From positions 1 through 17,748 of the forward strand of contig CALZJV010000131.1 of the NCBI GenBank assembly GCA_945787595.1: a DNA stretch of 17,748 nt, written 5' to 3'. Both the position numbers and the translations under genes were made by a program. Positions within the stretch are counted from its first letter, which is position 1, and the number at the start of each line of letters is the position of its first letter. The notes beneath the pieces were generated by a model that saw nothing but the letters and a program-made list of their open reading frames with translations, was not told where the DNA came from and searched no databases. The DNA is from an uncultured Desulfobacterales bacterium. Its GTDB lineage: Bacteria > Desulfobacterota > Desulfobacteria > Desulfobacterales > JAFDCJ01. Positions 1-7,461 of this stretch are shown piece after piece.

Positions 1-1
1 T

Positions 2-247
2 CTCCTGCTGGCCTCTGAAAGCATCGACAATCAAATGGTGCGAAGCGCCCAAAACGAAATTCATTTTGGATGCGAGATTCCGCTGCAGGAAATTATCGAC
101 AAAGTCGAGGTAGTTACCCAGGATGATATACTTGAACTGGCCAACGATCTTTTCCATCCCCACCTGATGGCATTGACCCTGCTGGGCCCGGTCAATAGCG
201 ATAAAAAAGAATTTGAAGAAATATTGTTTGACCCTAATCGTTCGTAG
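2..247 (+). CDS. M16 (insulinase/pitrilysin) zinc peptidase, C-terminal fragment
   Basis: The open frame enters from the left edge and ends at TAG 245-247, giving about 81 residues of a C-terminus. The run of an acidic residue near 'LASESIDNQM', then 'EIPLQEIIDKVEVVTQDDI', then 'ANDLFHPHLMALTLLGPV' is the usual end of an M16 peptidase second domain: a helix, the 'I..V(T).EDI...A..LF' segment, and a closing beta strand ending in a Gly-Pro. M16 proteins are processing peptidases or chaperone-like clamps with an HXXEH zinc site in the N-terminal half, which lies outside the window, so activity cannot be judged. Family assignment is inferred from this C-terminal pattern only. A repeat-rich non-coding stretch follows directly. 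Confidence 0.75.
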   Translation, partial: LLLASESIDNQMVRSAQNEIHFGCEIPLQEIIDKVEVVTQDDILELANDLFHPHLMALTLLGPVNSDKKEFEEILFDPNRS

Positions 248-260
248 ACCCTAGCGGATC

Positions 261-432
261 TTTTCTGACAACATGCTGTAAGGAACGAAAGGTTTTCCGC
301 CGCAGGCGGACTCGGTTTCAGGATTTTGCGACTCGCCTGCCTGACACCCGACACCTGAAACCTTTATAAATTATCAACGTGTTTGTTGCCCTTCAGGGGC
401 ACTTTTTCCGAGCGTCGTCTTGGAAAAAGCCT
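261..432 (+). repeat. Intergenic repeat family 2, contiguous copy
   Basis: This segment aligns with 17204-17263 plus 17531-17654. Shared landmarks, in order, are: a start like 'ttttctgacaa', a small palindrome tccgcc-gca-ggcgga, 'gcgactcgcc', 'ctgacacccgacacctga', and two closing hairpins. Those hairpins are GCCC/GGGC at 388-391/397-400, and a 10-bp stem at 402-411/420-429 with an 8-nt loop. The stem differs from the other copy by a compensatory T-A to A-T change. It lies just after the stop of a + strand gene, as the other copy does. There is no coding potential. The rest of 248-598 is the foldback element at 442-603. Confidence 0.7.
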
Positions 433-441
433 AGATTGCTC

Positions 442-603
442 AGGGTTCACGAAGAAATAAATTCACAATTTTAGGCGTTGAGGCGTCCGTCTGGCAAGGC
501 GCGAAAACGCAGGAATATCTGGATATTCCGAGCTTTCGCAACGCCGCCAGGTGGGATGCATCGGCGTATAAAATGTGAAGTTATTTTTGAGTGAGCCCTT
601 AGC
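442..603 (+). repeat. 162-bp foldback element, copy 1
   Basis: This is nearly identical to 5702-5863, with no indel and 7 mismatches in 162. The whole element folds back on itself. Nested arms are 442-450/591-599, 453-460/581-588, 462-467/574-579, 486-495/546-555, 498-500/543-545, 501-506/534-539 and 512-519/522-529, with a 2-nt tip. Five of the seven differences from copy 2 lie in stem positions and keep a Watson-Crick or G-U pair when read as + strand RNA. The ends (AGGGTTCAC/GTGAGCCCT) look like terminal inverted repeats, and gctc flanks both sides (438-441 and 602-605), a possible short target duplication. It may be a MITE-like element or a structured RNA. The right end overlaps the 3' end of the broken aldo/keto reductase. 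Confidence 0.85.
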
Positions 604-1746
604 TCAAATCTTCATGGATTTTCTTCAAGACTTTACCAATTTGTATCTTTTGAGGGCAATTTTTTTCAGCTTTTGAGTAATCTGTCTTACAAATATCTAT
701 TTTCTGGTCTGTTGGTAAAGCATTGAAAAGCGCCAACGCCTTATTGCGATCTCCATAGCTGTTATAGTACATGGAACAACGCAAAACATCACTGATCGGT
801 ACTCTGAAATCGACTGCTGACTCGCAAATGTCGGCACAGCCGATGCAGGAATGGTCATATTGGGCATAGCCGAACAAATGCTGGCAATATTGGGATTTTC
901 CCAGACTACCTTTAGTTTGGCCTGTTCCTCCGTATATCCCTTTTTTAGAAAGCTTTCGGTCATATTCAGATCATCATCCGGTTCAGATCCGATGGAAGCA
1001 TAGAAATAGGCCGAGAATGCGGCCTGTGTTTTCATAGCCGTCAAACCGATTCCGGCTTTAACACAGGCATCAACTGCTCTTTTCATTTCATCTGTTACCA
1101 TCAGTCTATAATTATAACTCATCATTATCCCATCGATCCATCCAAGTTTAGCTGCCGCCAGCATACTGTTTTCCATATTTTTATGGGCACTGAATCCAAA
1201 AAAACGAATTTTTCCATCAGTTTTGGCTTTTTCGGCCCAGGCTTTGACTTCACTTGTCAATTCCTCTTTTACTTTTTTGACATAATGAATAAAGTACATA
1301 TCGACGTAGGACGTATTCATTCTTTGAAGTGAGGTATTTAACTTTTCAGTTAGTTCTTTCGGATCTGAAGTCGCGGCCTTGGTGACTAGGAAAACTTTTT
1401 TCCGGTCGCTGGGAAACTTAGCAAAGTATTTGCCGATTGCCTTCTCATTTTTCCCCCAACCATATCCATCGGCCGTATCCCAATAGGTAACACCCATTTT
1501 CATAGCTTGCCTGAATATTAACTGGTCCGACATACCCAACACACCGCCAAGAGAGAGTATCGAGACATTGACCCCTGTTTTTCCATACGGTCGAGTCGGC
1601 ACGGTCATGGCAGCCGTATTCTTGGAACCGCTTTTATCCGAAGCGTTCACGAAAGGTGCCAGTGAAGCGACCATTGATCCGGCACCGATGGCTCCAACTG
1701 TTTTTATAAAGGTGCGTCGAGACGTTTTAATTTCTTTTTCTGACAT
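599..1746 (-). pseudogene. Tat-exported Fe-S aldo/keto reductase, disrupted near the 3' end
   Basis: The 5' frame reads well from ATG 1746, which has an AAGGAG-type RBS 5 nt upstream. It carries a twin-arginine signal (SRRTFIK, residues 9-15) and then an aldo/keto reductase barrel with the usual tetrad: D90, Y95 (DTADGY), K123 (LVTKA) and H154 (YFIHY). After residue 298 ('SAMPNMT', near 853) the frame goes wrong and ends in 51 non-homologous residues. The expected C-terminus continues in another frame down to 599: a C-x2-C-x3-C motif, 'AVDFRVPISDVLR', 'MYYNSYGDR', and a 'NCPQ..IGK' cysteine. Related proteins have roughly 30-40 linker residues before the cysteine motif that are missing here. 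A deletion not divisible by three is therefore the simplest reading. It follows dut by 25 bp in the same direction. The TAA at 599-601 lies inside the foldback repeat. Confidence 0.8.
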
Positions 1747-1771
1747 TGTTTCTCCTTTTTAATAATTTTTT

Positions 1772-2236
1772 TCAATCCCTTCCGGTATGACCAAATCCAC
1801 CACTGCCCCGGTACGTTGCATTGCTGAATTCCCGCACCAATTTTAAGGTCGCCCTGATCACAGGTATAAATAGCATCTGGCATATTCGTTCAGCGGGTTT
1901 TACAGTATATTTTTTTTGACTTCTGTTAAATAGGCCTATCATTATCTCACCCTGGTAATCGGAGTCGATAACGCCAATCGTATTGGCCAGTATGATACCC
2001 TTTTTTATTCCCAGGCCGGAACGCGGCACAATTAAGCCGACAATGTTTGGATCTTTAATATTGACAGCAATTCCACTTCCTACCAGAACGGTTTCTGCGG
2101 GCTGAATGCTAATCTCTTCTTTTATGCAAGCCCTGAGATCAATTGCCGCTGCTCCTGTGGTGGCATATGAAGCAAGTGGTATCGTGTCTCCAATAAGCGA
2201 ATTGACAATTTTTGTTTCAATATTTACTGAATTCAT
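1772..2236 (-). CDS. dut: dUTP diphosphatase (dUTPase)
   Basis: Hydrolyses dUTP to dUMP and pyrophosphate in the cytoplasm, keeping uracil out of DNA and supplying dUMP for thymidylate synthesis. At 154 residues it is the normal length for the trimeric family, and all five motifs are present: AAIDLRA (30-36), PRSGLG (71-76), GVIDSDYQGE (88-97) with the expected catalytic Asp91 and uracil-stacking Tyr94, ERICQMLF (116-123), and the C-terminal lid RGSGGFGHTG (143-152). The usual Gly in motif 1 (SAGLDLRA) is Ala here, a mild change. A GAGAA sequence lies just upstream of the ATG. The broken aldo/keto reductase follows 25 bp downstream, so the two were probably co-transcribed. Confidence 0.95.
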   Translation of the reverse strand: MNSVNIETKIVNSLIGDTIPLASYATTGAAAIDLRACIKEEISIQPAETVLVGSGIAVNIKDPNIVGLIVPRSGLGIKKGIILANTIGVIDSDYQGEIMIGLFNRSQKKYTVKPAERICQMLFIPVIRATLKLVREFSNATYRGSGGFGHTGRD

Positions 2237-2413
2237 TTATTCTCATTGAGTTTTGGAAAGTGCCATACTTGAGTTATAACACAAGATAGACAGTTTAGAG
2301 CGTCAATTTTAGACTTTTATTTTTTTGTTATTTACGTTATTTATACCAAATTTTCAACCGGCTATCCTCATGAGTACCCCCAACTTTAATTTTAAATAAC
2401 GCAAATCCGCTTT

Positions 2414-3223
2414 ATGGATCCGAATCTTCAAGAATCCCGGCGATCTTGTGACTACAATCTCGCCATTTGCATGCTGGCCAGCGGAAGCAAGGGCAATGCG
2501 ACCTATATCAGCGACGGTGACACGTCAATTCTTATCGACGCCGGTCTGTCCGGAGTCGAACTTCAGCGTAGAATGGCCTCAAGAGATCTGGCCCCCGAAA
2601 ACCTGGCTGCCATCATCGTCACCCACGAACATTCCGATCATATCCAGGGTGTCGGCGTTCTTTCCCGACGATTCAAGCTGCCGGTCTATATCAATAAAAA
2701 AACCCACCGGGCGTCCCCCCGGCTTGGCAGCCTGTATGAAACCAAATCGTTTGAATGCGGCCAGACGTTTCACATTAGCAATCTGACCATCCACCCTTTT
2801 TCGATATCTCATGATGCTGAAGATCCGGCCGGATTTACCATCAGCCAAAATGGAACCACTATCGCAATCGCCACCGATATGGGAATCGTGACATCCATGG
2901 TGAAGGAGCACTTAAAGCGCTGTGCACTGCTGATTCTTGAAGCCAATCACGACCCCCGGATGCTCGAAACCGGCCCCTATCCTTGGCCCCTGAAACAGCG
3001 TATAAAGGGCAGAACCGGCCACCTTTCAAATGCATCTTCAAAAATCCTGCTGGAGGAGTTGCAGCACGGAAATTTGCAGCAAGTTATCCTGGCCCACTTA
3101 AGCGAAATAAACAATACCCCCCAGTTAGCGTTTGATGAAGCCGCAAAAGCGCTCACCGGCTGCAGCGCCAAGCTGTCTGTGGCCGATCAATACACTTCCG
3201 GTCCTGTCATATATTTAAAGTAA
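2414..3223 (+). CDS. Metallo-beta-lactamase-fold hydrolase, YycJ/WalJ type
   Basis: The start of the conserved fold, 'MLASGSKGNATYI' (20-32), is typical of the YycJ/WalJ/VicX branch of metallo-beta-lactamase proteins, some of which have 5' exonuclease activity. The dinuclear metal site is complete: HEHSDH (71-76), H133 in 'ISHDAEDPAGF', D155 in 'IATDMG', and H228 in 'AHLSE'. 'GHLSN' (202-206) is another family signature. ATG 2414 gives 19 extra N-terminal residues and has no good RBS. The next Met (codon at 2471) begins exactly at the conserved region but also lacks one, so the start is uncertain. In Gram-positive bacteria relatives sit next to WalKR; here there is no two-component system nearby, so a regulatory role should not be assumed. 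It is divergent from dut. Confidence 0.88.
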   Translation: MDPNLQESRRSCDYNLAICMLASGSKGNATYISDGDTSILIDAGLSGVELQRRMASRDLAPENLAAIIVTHEHSDHIQGVGVLSRRFKLPVYINKKTHRASPRLGSLYETKSFECGQTFHISNLTIHPFSISHDAEDPAGFTISQNGTTIAIATDMGIVTSMVKEHLKRCALLILEANHDPRMLETGPYPWPLKQRIKGRTGHLSNASSKILLEELQHGNLQQVILAHLSEINNTPQLAFDEAAKALTGCSAKLSVADQYTSGPVIYLK

Positions 3224-3761
3224 AGAAATCTGGCCTTGATGACCCGCCTTCGCTTGGCTACGGCGCGGTCAGGCCAGGCTTTGATTTCATCCCAGAGGGG
3301 TTTTGCTTACCAATAGCTGCCCAATGGAATATTGGAATGGGGGAAAAATGGAATAATGGGTATGAAAAGTTGAGTGCCATCTTTTTTATAAAAGATCTCC
3401 TTTGCCGGGTGCCTCCGTCCTGACTCCTCGTATGAAACTCCATGTATAAAACGGCGGTCAACAGCCAGCAACGAGCTCAGATGAGTCGACTATCGAAGGA
3501 TGGAATCATTGCGCTCTGCTTTTTTCCTCCATTTCCGAATTCCGCATTCCCACTTCGCAATTCCATTCACCCTATGCGCTTTGCGTTCAAAACGGGCGCC
3601 AAACCGATCTGGTACGTGCCAGTCAGCATTGGTTGACATGGCTGCGAGGGATGACTAATTTAAGGATTCTTAATTGGTTGAATTATTTAATATTTCAAGC
3701 GCGTATAAACTTGTTTGACTTTTCCCCGATACCATCGGGATATGAATAGGAGATCCTAAAT
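3224..3761. other. Non-coding spacer with degenerate short repeats
   Basis: About 540 bp without a convincing gene. It contains an imperfect inverted repeat at about 3231-3276 (tggcct.../...aggcca), a GGAAT-rich stretch at 3326-3360, and ATTCC-rich sequence in the opposite orientation at 3525-3571. A GTATGAAACT motif at 3430-3439 recurs in two other gaps of this window. Two open frames of 64-67 codons cross this region, but their translations are low-complexity with no start signals. A candidate promoter and a small hairpin lie at the right end, before the TPR gene. Confidence 0.6.
3633..3661 (+). promoter_or_regulatory. Candidate sigma-70 promoter for the TPR gene
   Basis: A perfect TTGACA (3633-3638) is followed after 17 nt by TAATTT (3656-3661), a weak -10 box. 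Transcription would start about 95 nt before the ATG. The resulting leader would contain a 6-bp hairpin, CCCGAT/ATCGGG (3725-3730/3734-3739), just ahead of the AGGAG ribosome site at 3748-3752. The -35 and spacing are good; the -10 is the weak point. Confidence 0.35.
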
Positions 3762-4235
3762 ATGTCCGAGACTTACATGGCGCAAAAGTTGTTTGATGAA
3801 GGCGCCGCCGCCTATCTCAAAGAGGACTACAAAACCAGTATAAAATTATTTACCCAGGCCCTCAAACATGATCGCAAATCTGCACTGGTTTATTCCAGTC
3901 GCGGTACGGCGTATCTGAAATTAAATAAATTTAAAAAAGCGATATCCGACTTCTCACATGCCATTCGATTAAATCCGAAATATGCAAGCGCCTATCACTT
4001 GCGCGGTCTGGCCTATGAAAAGATGGGTGATTTTGCCCCTGCATTCCGGGATTTTGATCAAGCCCTCGAGATAGATCCGGACTTGTCAGCTGCTTATCGC
4101 AGCCGGGATTCTGTGCTGGATAAAACGATCGGCGAACGGTTGCAGATGGAAGACGCTGAGATAGCCGACCACTTGGCGGCAATGCGGGTGGCCCGATTTA
4201 ACGGGGATAATTCATTACATGATTCTGAGATTTAG
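3762..4235 (+). CDS. Small tetratricopeptide-repeat (TPR) protein
   Basis: The ATG at 3762 has a good RBS (AGGAG, 3748-3752). The 157-residue product has no signal peptide or membrane segment. Three consecutive 34-residue TPRs run at about 7-40, 41-74 and 75-108, each with the expected small/aromatic pattern ('GAAAYLKEDYKTSIKLFTQA', 'GTAYLKLNKFKKAISDFSHA', 'GLAYEKMGDFAPAFRDFDQA') and ending in the N/D-P turn ('LNPKY', 'IDPDL'). The last 45 residues are helical and charged with no recognised motif. TPR arrays are protein-interaction scaffolds; nothing here identifies the partner. It converges on the SpoT-like hydrolase with 24 bp between stops, so the two are separate transcription units. Confidence 0.88.
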   Translation: MSETYMAQKLFDEGAAAYLKEDYKTSIKLFTQALKHDRKSALVYSSRGTAYLKLNKFKKAISDFSHAIRLNPKYASAYHLRGLAYEKMGDFAPAFRDFDQALEIDPDLSAAYRSRDSVLDKTIGERLQMEDAEIADHLAAMRVARFNGDNSLHDSEI

Positions 4236-4259
4236 CTGAAAAATACACCATCGAATGCT

Positions 4260-5420
4260 CTATCTCGGCTCGATTCCCTCTGCGCTGATTCCCCGGATAT
4301 AAAAATTTTCGTCGTTTAAAAAGCTCAGAAATATGACAATAAAAGCAATCGAAGCTTCCAGCATCAAGGATTTGTTCTGATACAAAATATCCAACTGCTG
4401 GCGACGGGTCTTTTTGGCTTTATTTCCGAAATAGGTCGAAAACAAACCATCTAGCAACTGGTTGCCTTCCGGCATGGTTACTAGATCGCTTCTGCCGCTA
4501 TAGCAATATTGCATCGCTTCCAGTACAAGGCTGCGCTGGGTGTGGAGCTCCTTGACATGATAGCTGATCAAATGGATCAATGTTCGCTGCGCTTCTTTTA
4601 AGCCGGCCTCCGAAACGGCATCGAAGAGGATTCTTACTTCGCGCCGACCTGTTGCCGGCACCTTCTGACGGATTAACGACAACAGCACGGCGTTTTTAAA
4701 AAGCTGGTACAGACGTCGGGCACCGTTTATGGCCGTTGCCGGCGAATGGTCCATTTTCGGTTTGTACCCCGGATAGTTGTTGACAAACATGATTTGAAAA
4801 ACGGTTTCAAAAAAATCAATTCTGGCCAGCGGATCTTCGAGGTCGATGCGCATGTCCAGGGTGTTGTCCAGTCGATCTGCCAGCTTGACCTGAACGATCT
4901 CGGGAAAACTCTGTACATTATCCAGCAGCCGACCGACATACTGGTAATAGGATTCATCCTCAACGCGGGTCAGGGAAATAAGGCTTGTCATCAGCCTGGC
5001 TTCATCATCGCTGTCCATGCGACCCAAAAGGTCGTACATCTGGGCTTCCACAGATTGCCATTGTTGAAAATCATAATCAACCGGTCTAATGTCTTCGAGA
5101 ATATCGTGGAACAGCAAGGTGAGAAGGTCTACCAGGTTGAGACGGCTAAGGGATCGGGTATACAGGGCGGCGGCCCGCAAGGGGTGTAAAACAGCCATGG
5201 GGCCCAAACGCCGGCGTTTATGGCTATACACTCTAAAAAGATATCCCAGCGCCTCCATCACAATGCCTTTTTGTTCGCGGTCTTTCTTATCATCATCGTC
5301 CAAACGCTTGTTGCCGATGATATACATCAACACATTGTAACGATTCAGAGACGCAGCACTCAAATTGTAGTTCAGCGCTGATGAAAGTTTGAAAAACTCG
5401 GTCAGATCAAAAAACGGCAT
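4260..5420 (-). CDS. SpoT-like HD-domain phosphohydrolase, hydrolase only
   Basis: The region around residues 60-195 (counting from the upstream ATG at 5432) resembles the (p)ppGpp pyrophosphohydrolase half of Rel/SpoT. R74 lies nine residues before H83 ('HPLRAA'), then H109-D110 with E113-D114 ('LLFHDILEDI'), and D186/N190 in 'VKLADRLDN'. These correspond in order to R44, H53, H77-D78, E81-D82, D144 and N148 of the Streptococcus Rel hydrolase. The usual His in 'ADRLHN' is Asp here. No synthetase, TGS or ACT domain follows. Instead there are about 200 residues of unrecognised, mostly helical sequence with one hydrophobic stretch ('SIAFIVIFLSFL') near the end. ATG 5420 is chosen over ATG 5432 because a GGGGGTG sequence sits about 5 nt before it. 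Alarmone hydrolysis is inferred; another nucleotide substrate is possible. Confidence 0.82.
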   Translation of the reverse strand: MPFFDLTEFFKLSSALNYNLSAASLNRYNVLMYIIGNKRLDDDDKKDREQKGIVMEALGYLFRVYSHKRRRLGPMAVLHPLRAAALYTRSLSRLNLVDLLTLLFHDILEDIRPVDYDFQQWQSVEAQMYDLLGRMDSDDEARLMTSLISLTRVEDESYYQYVGRLLDNVQSFPEIVQVKLADRLDNTLDMRIDLEDPLARIDFFETVFQIMFVNNYPGYKPKMDHSPATAINGARRLYQLFKNAVLLSLIRQKVPATGRREVRILFDAVSEAGLKEAQRTLIHLISYHVKELHTQRSLVLEAMQYCYSGRSDLVTMPEGNQLLDGLFSTYFGNKAKKTRRQQLDILYQNKSLMLEASIAFIVIFLSFLNDENFYIRGISAEGIEPR

Positions 5421-5487
5421 CTTCACCCCCATTAACAGACAAACCAGAAATCCCAGACCCGATACATGGGCAAAGGGGATTTTTTAG

Positions 5488-5625
5488 TTTCCATCCATAA
5501 ATAGTCTTTTTGCCCAATCTCTGCGTCAATCGGCGCGTTTGTTTGTGCGACGTAGCCAGCTACGTCTCCGCACAAACGCTTGATTTCCTTGACCTTGGAC
5601 AAAAATCCGCATTTCTGGATTATTA
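5488..5625. repeat. Foldback element of a second type
   Basis: The core is a near-perfect hairpin: gtttgtgcg (5541-5549) pairs with cgcacaaac (5569-5577), and acgtagc (5550-5556) with gctacgt (5559-5565). There is a 2-nt loop and a 3-nt bulge. Weaker complementarity extends outward, for example tttttg.ccaa near 5509 against ttgg.caaaaa near 5595, so the whole 5488-5625 stretch folds back imperfectly. A 92-codon open frame on the minus strand runs through it but is not gene-like. Confidence 0.6.
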
Positions 5626-5663
5626 ATCTGTCTACATGTAAAATCAAGGCGAAAAGGATTATC

Positions 5664-5692
5664 TTGACAGCAGGGCTGGAGATCCATAAGAG
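5664..5692 (+). promoter_or_regulatory. Candidate promoter upstream of the foldback and pepD
   Basis: A perfect TTGACA (5664-5669) is followed after 17 nt by TAAGAG (5687-5692), a poor -10 match. If used, the transcript would begin at about 5700 and run straight into foldback copy 2 (5702-5863) and then pepD, making the element the pepD leader. This is a pattern match only. Confidence 0.25.
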
Positions 5693-5701
5693 TACCAATT
5701 T

Positions 5702-5863
5702 AGGGTTCACGAAAAAATAAGTTCACAATTTTAGGCGTTGAGGCGCCCGTCTGGCAAGGCGCGAAAACGCAGGAATATCTGGATATTCCAAGCTTTCGCA
5801 ACGCCGCCAGACGGGATGCATCGGCGTATAAAATGTGAAATTATTTTTGAGTGAGCCCTTAGC
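5702..5863 (+). repeat. 162-bp foldback element, copy 2
   Basis: This aligns base for base with 442-603. Its main stem is the more regular one: cccgtctggc (5746-5755) pairs perfectly with gccagacggg (5806-5815), where copy 1 has three G-U pairs. The terminal arms are agggttcac (5702-5710) and gtgagccct (5851-5859). It lies 51 bp before pepD in the same orientation. The flanks (attt left, gcat right) show no target duplication. Together with 5488-5625 it fills most of the 5433-5914 gap. Confidence 0.85.
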
Positions 5864-5914
5864 ATCGTATCCAAATAATTATGCTAATTAGGGTTTTAGC
5901 AGAGGAGAATTTAA

Positions 5915-7369
5915 ATGGAAGATAAAGTAAAATCAATATTGGATTACTTCGAGCAGATTAATGCCATACCGCGTTGCTCGAAAAATGAAGAACAAATTGG
6001 TTTGTGGCTGAAACAGTGGGCCGAATCAAAACAGTTTGTGGTGAAAAAGGATGCAGCCGGCAACCTGCTGGTTAAAGTGCCGCCCACACCGGGATATGAA
6101 CATTCACCGGTCATTGTGATTCAGGGCCATACGGACATGGTATGCGAGAAAACTCCCGTTTCGATGCATGACTTTTCTAATGACCCCATCAAAAATATTA
6201 TTGATGGTGATTGGCTACGGGCAGATAACACCACCCTGGGGGCGGATAACGGCATTGCCATTGCTCTGGCAATGGCGGTGGCGAGCGATGAGAGCATTGC
6301 CCATCCGCCACTGGAACTGTTGTTTACGGTGGACGAGGAAACCGGATTAAATGGCGCCAAAGAGCTTGAACCCGCATTCATCGAAGGCCGGGTACTACTC
6401 AATGTGGATTCGGAAACCGAAGGCGTGTTCACTGTCGGTTGTGCAGGCGGACGACACACCATTATTTCCTGTAAGCTGGCGCTAACAGATTTGGCTGAAG
6501 AAAGCCAATTTTTCAATTTGAATATCAGCGGATTGCACGGCGGACATTCGGGCATCGATATTATCAAGCAAAGGGCCAGCGCCAATAAAATTCTGGCACG
6601 CACCTTACACCAGATAGCCATGGCATGCGACATTCAGCTCGTATCTATCAAAGGTGGTACCGCTCATAATGCAATTGCCCGGGATGCTGATGCCGTATTC
6701 GCGTGTGCCGCCGAGAATTCAAATGATTTAGCCAGGATGGTTTCTGAATTCGAACACACCGTCCAAACTGATTATGGCACCATCGAATCTAATATAGCCA
6801 TAAAGCTGACGGCGGCGGAATCCGCTGCGCAGAAAAAAACAGCGTTGAGCGTGGCGCAAACACAGAACGTTATCAATCTGCTTCTATCCCTGCCCCATGG
6901 GGTTATGGGGATGTCGGCGGTTTTCACAGACTTGGTAGAAACCTCCAACAACCTGGCAACTGTTGAAATAAAAGACGACACCCTGCAAATATTGACCAGC
7001 CAGCGCAGTCTGACCAGATCCAGGTTGGAGGAGATTACCAACTCCATTCGTGCTACGGCGGCCCTTGCCGGCACAGATACCAGATGCGACAGTGAATATC
7101 CCCCCTGGACACCGAACATGCAGTCCACTCTGCTTGAGCTTTGCCAGAAAATCTATAAGCAGGTTTTCGATCAAGAGTCCAAAGTTAACTCGGTTCATGC
7201 AGGGCTGGAGTGCGCAATCATCGGAGATAAATACGAGGGTATGGACATGATATCATTCGGCCCAGATCTAAGAGATCCCCATTCGCCCACCGAAGGGCTC
7301 TATATTCCGTCTCTTGGTAAGGTGTGGAAATTTATGGTGGCACTTTTAGAGAATTATGGTAGTAAATAA
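5915..7369 (+). CDS. pepD: Aminoacyl-histidine dipeptidase (M20 family, PepD type)
   Basis: A cytoplasmic zinc dipeptidase of broad specificity, including Xaa-His dipeptides. At 484 residues it matches the long PepD (M20C) group. Metal and catalytic residues are in place: H72 and catalytic D74 (GHTDMV), D111 (LGADNG), the general base/ligand pair E141-E142 (VDEETGLNGA), D165 (LLNVDSE), and H456 near the C-terminus (DPHSPTEG). The lid-domain signature 'LHGGHSGIDI' follows at about 207-216. The ATG has a strong AGAGGAG ribosome site. The 162-bp foldback ends 51 bp upstream. glpA follows after 92 bp, so it may be an independent unit. Confidence 0.93.
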   Translation: MEDKVKSILDYFEQINAIPRCSKNEEQIGLWLKQWAESKQFVVKKDAAGNLLVKVPPTPGYEHSPVIVIQGHTDMVCEKTPVSMHDFSNDPIKNIIDGDWLRADNTTLGADNGIAIALAMAVASDESIAHPPLELLFTVDEETGLNGAKELEPAFIEGRVLLNVDSETEGVFTVGCAGGRHTIISCKLALTDLAEESQFFNLNISGLHGGHSGIDIIKQRASANKILARTLHQIAMACDIQLVSIKGGTAHNAIARDADAVFACAAENSNDLARMVSEFEHTVQTDYGTIESNIAIKLTAAESAAQKKTALSVAQTQNVINLLLSLPHGVMGMSAVFTDLVETSNNLATVEIKDDTLQILTSQRSLTRSRLEEITNSIRATAALAGTDTRCDSEYPPWTPNMQSTLLELCQKIYKQVFDQESKVNSVHAGLECAIIGDKYEGMDMISFGPDLRDPHSPTEGLYIPSLGKVWKFMVALLENYGSK

Positions 7370-7461
7370 TGGGTTAGAGTTTAAAGTAGCCGTGTGCTGG
7401 TAGCACCTCAATTAATAGCAAATTATAAATAACAAATCCTAATTTATCTTATGGATTAAAT

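Noticed and set aside
840..870. Programmed frameshift in the aldo/keto reductase
   Set aside because: No slippery heptamer is seen at the junction, and a frameshift would not restore the missing linker residues.
3258..3636. Two short open frames in the gap before the TPR gene
   Set aside because: Low-complexity translations from GGAAT/ATTCC-rich DNA, no start signals and no recognisable domain.
5432..5710. 92-codon minus-strand open frame
   Set aside because: It runs through the 5488-5625 foldback, its composition is not protein-like, and it has no ribosome site.
5698..5865. Target-site duplication around foldback copy 2
   Set aside because: The flanks are attt and gcat, which do not match; only copy 1 shows a possible 4-bp duplication.
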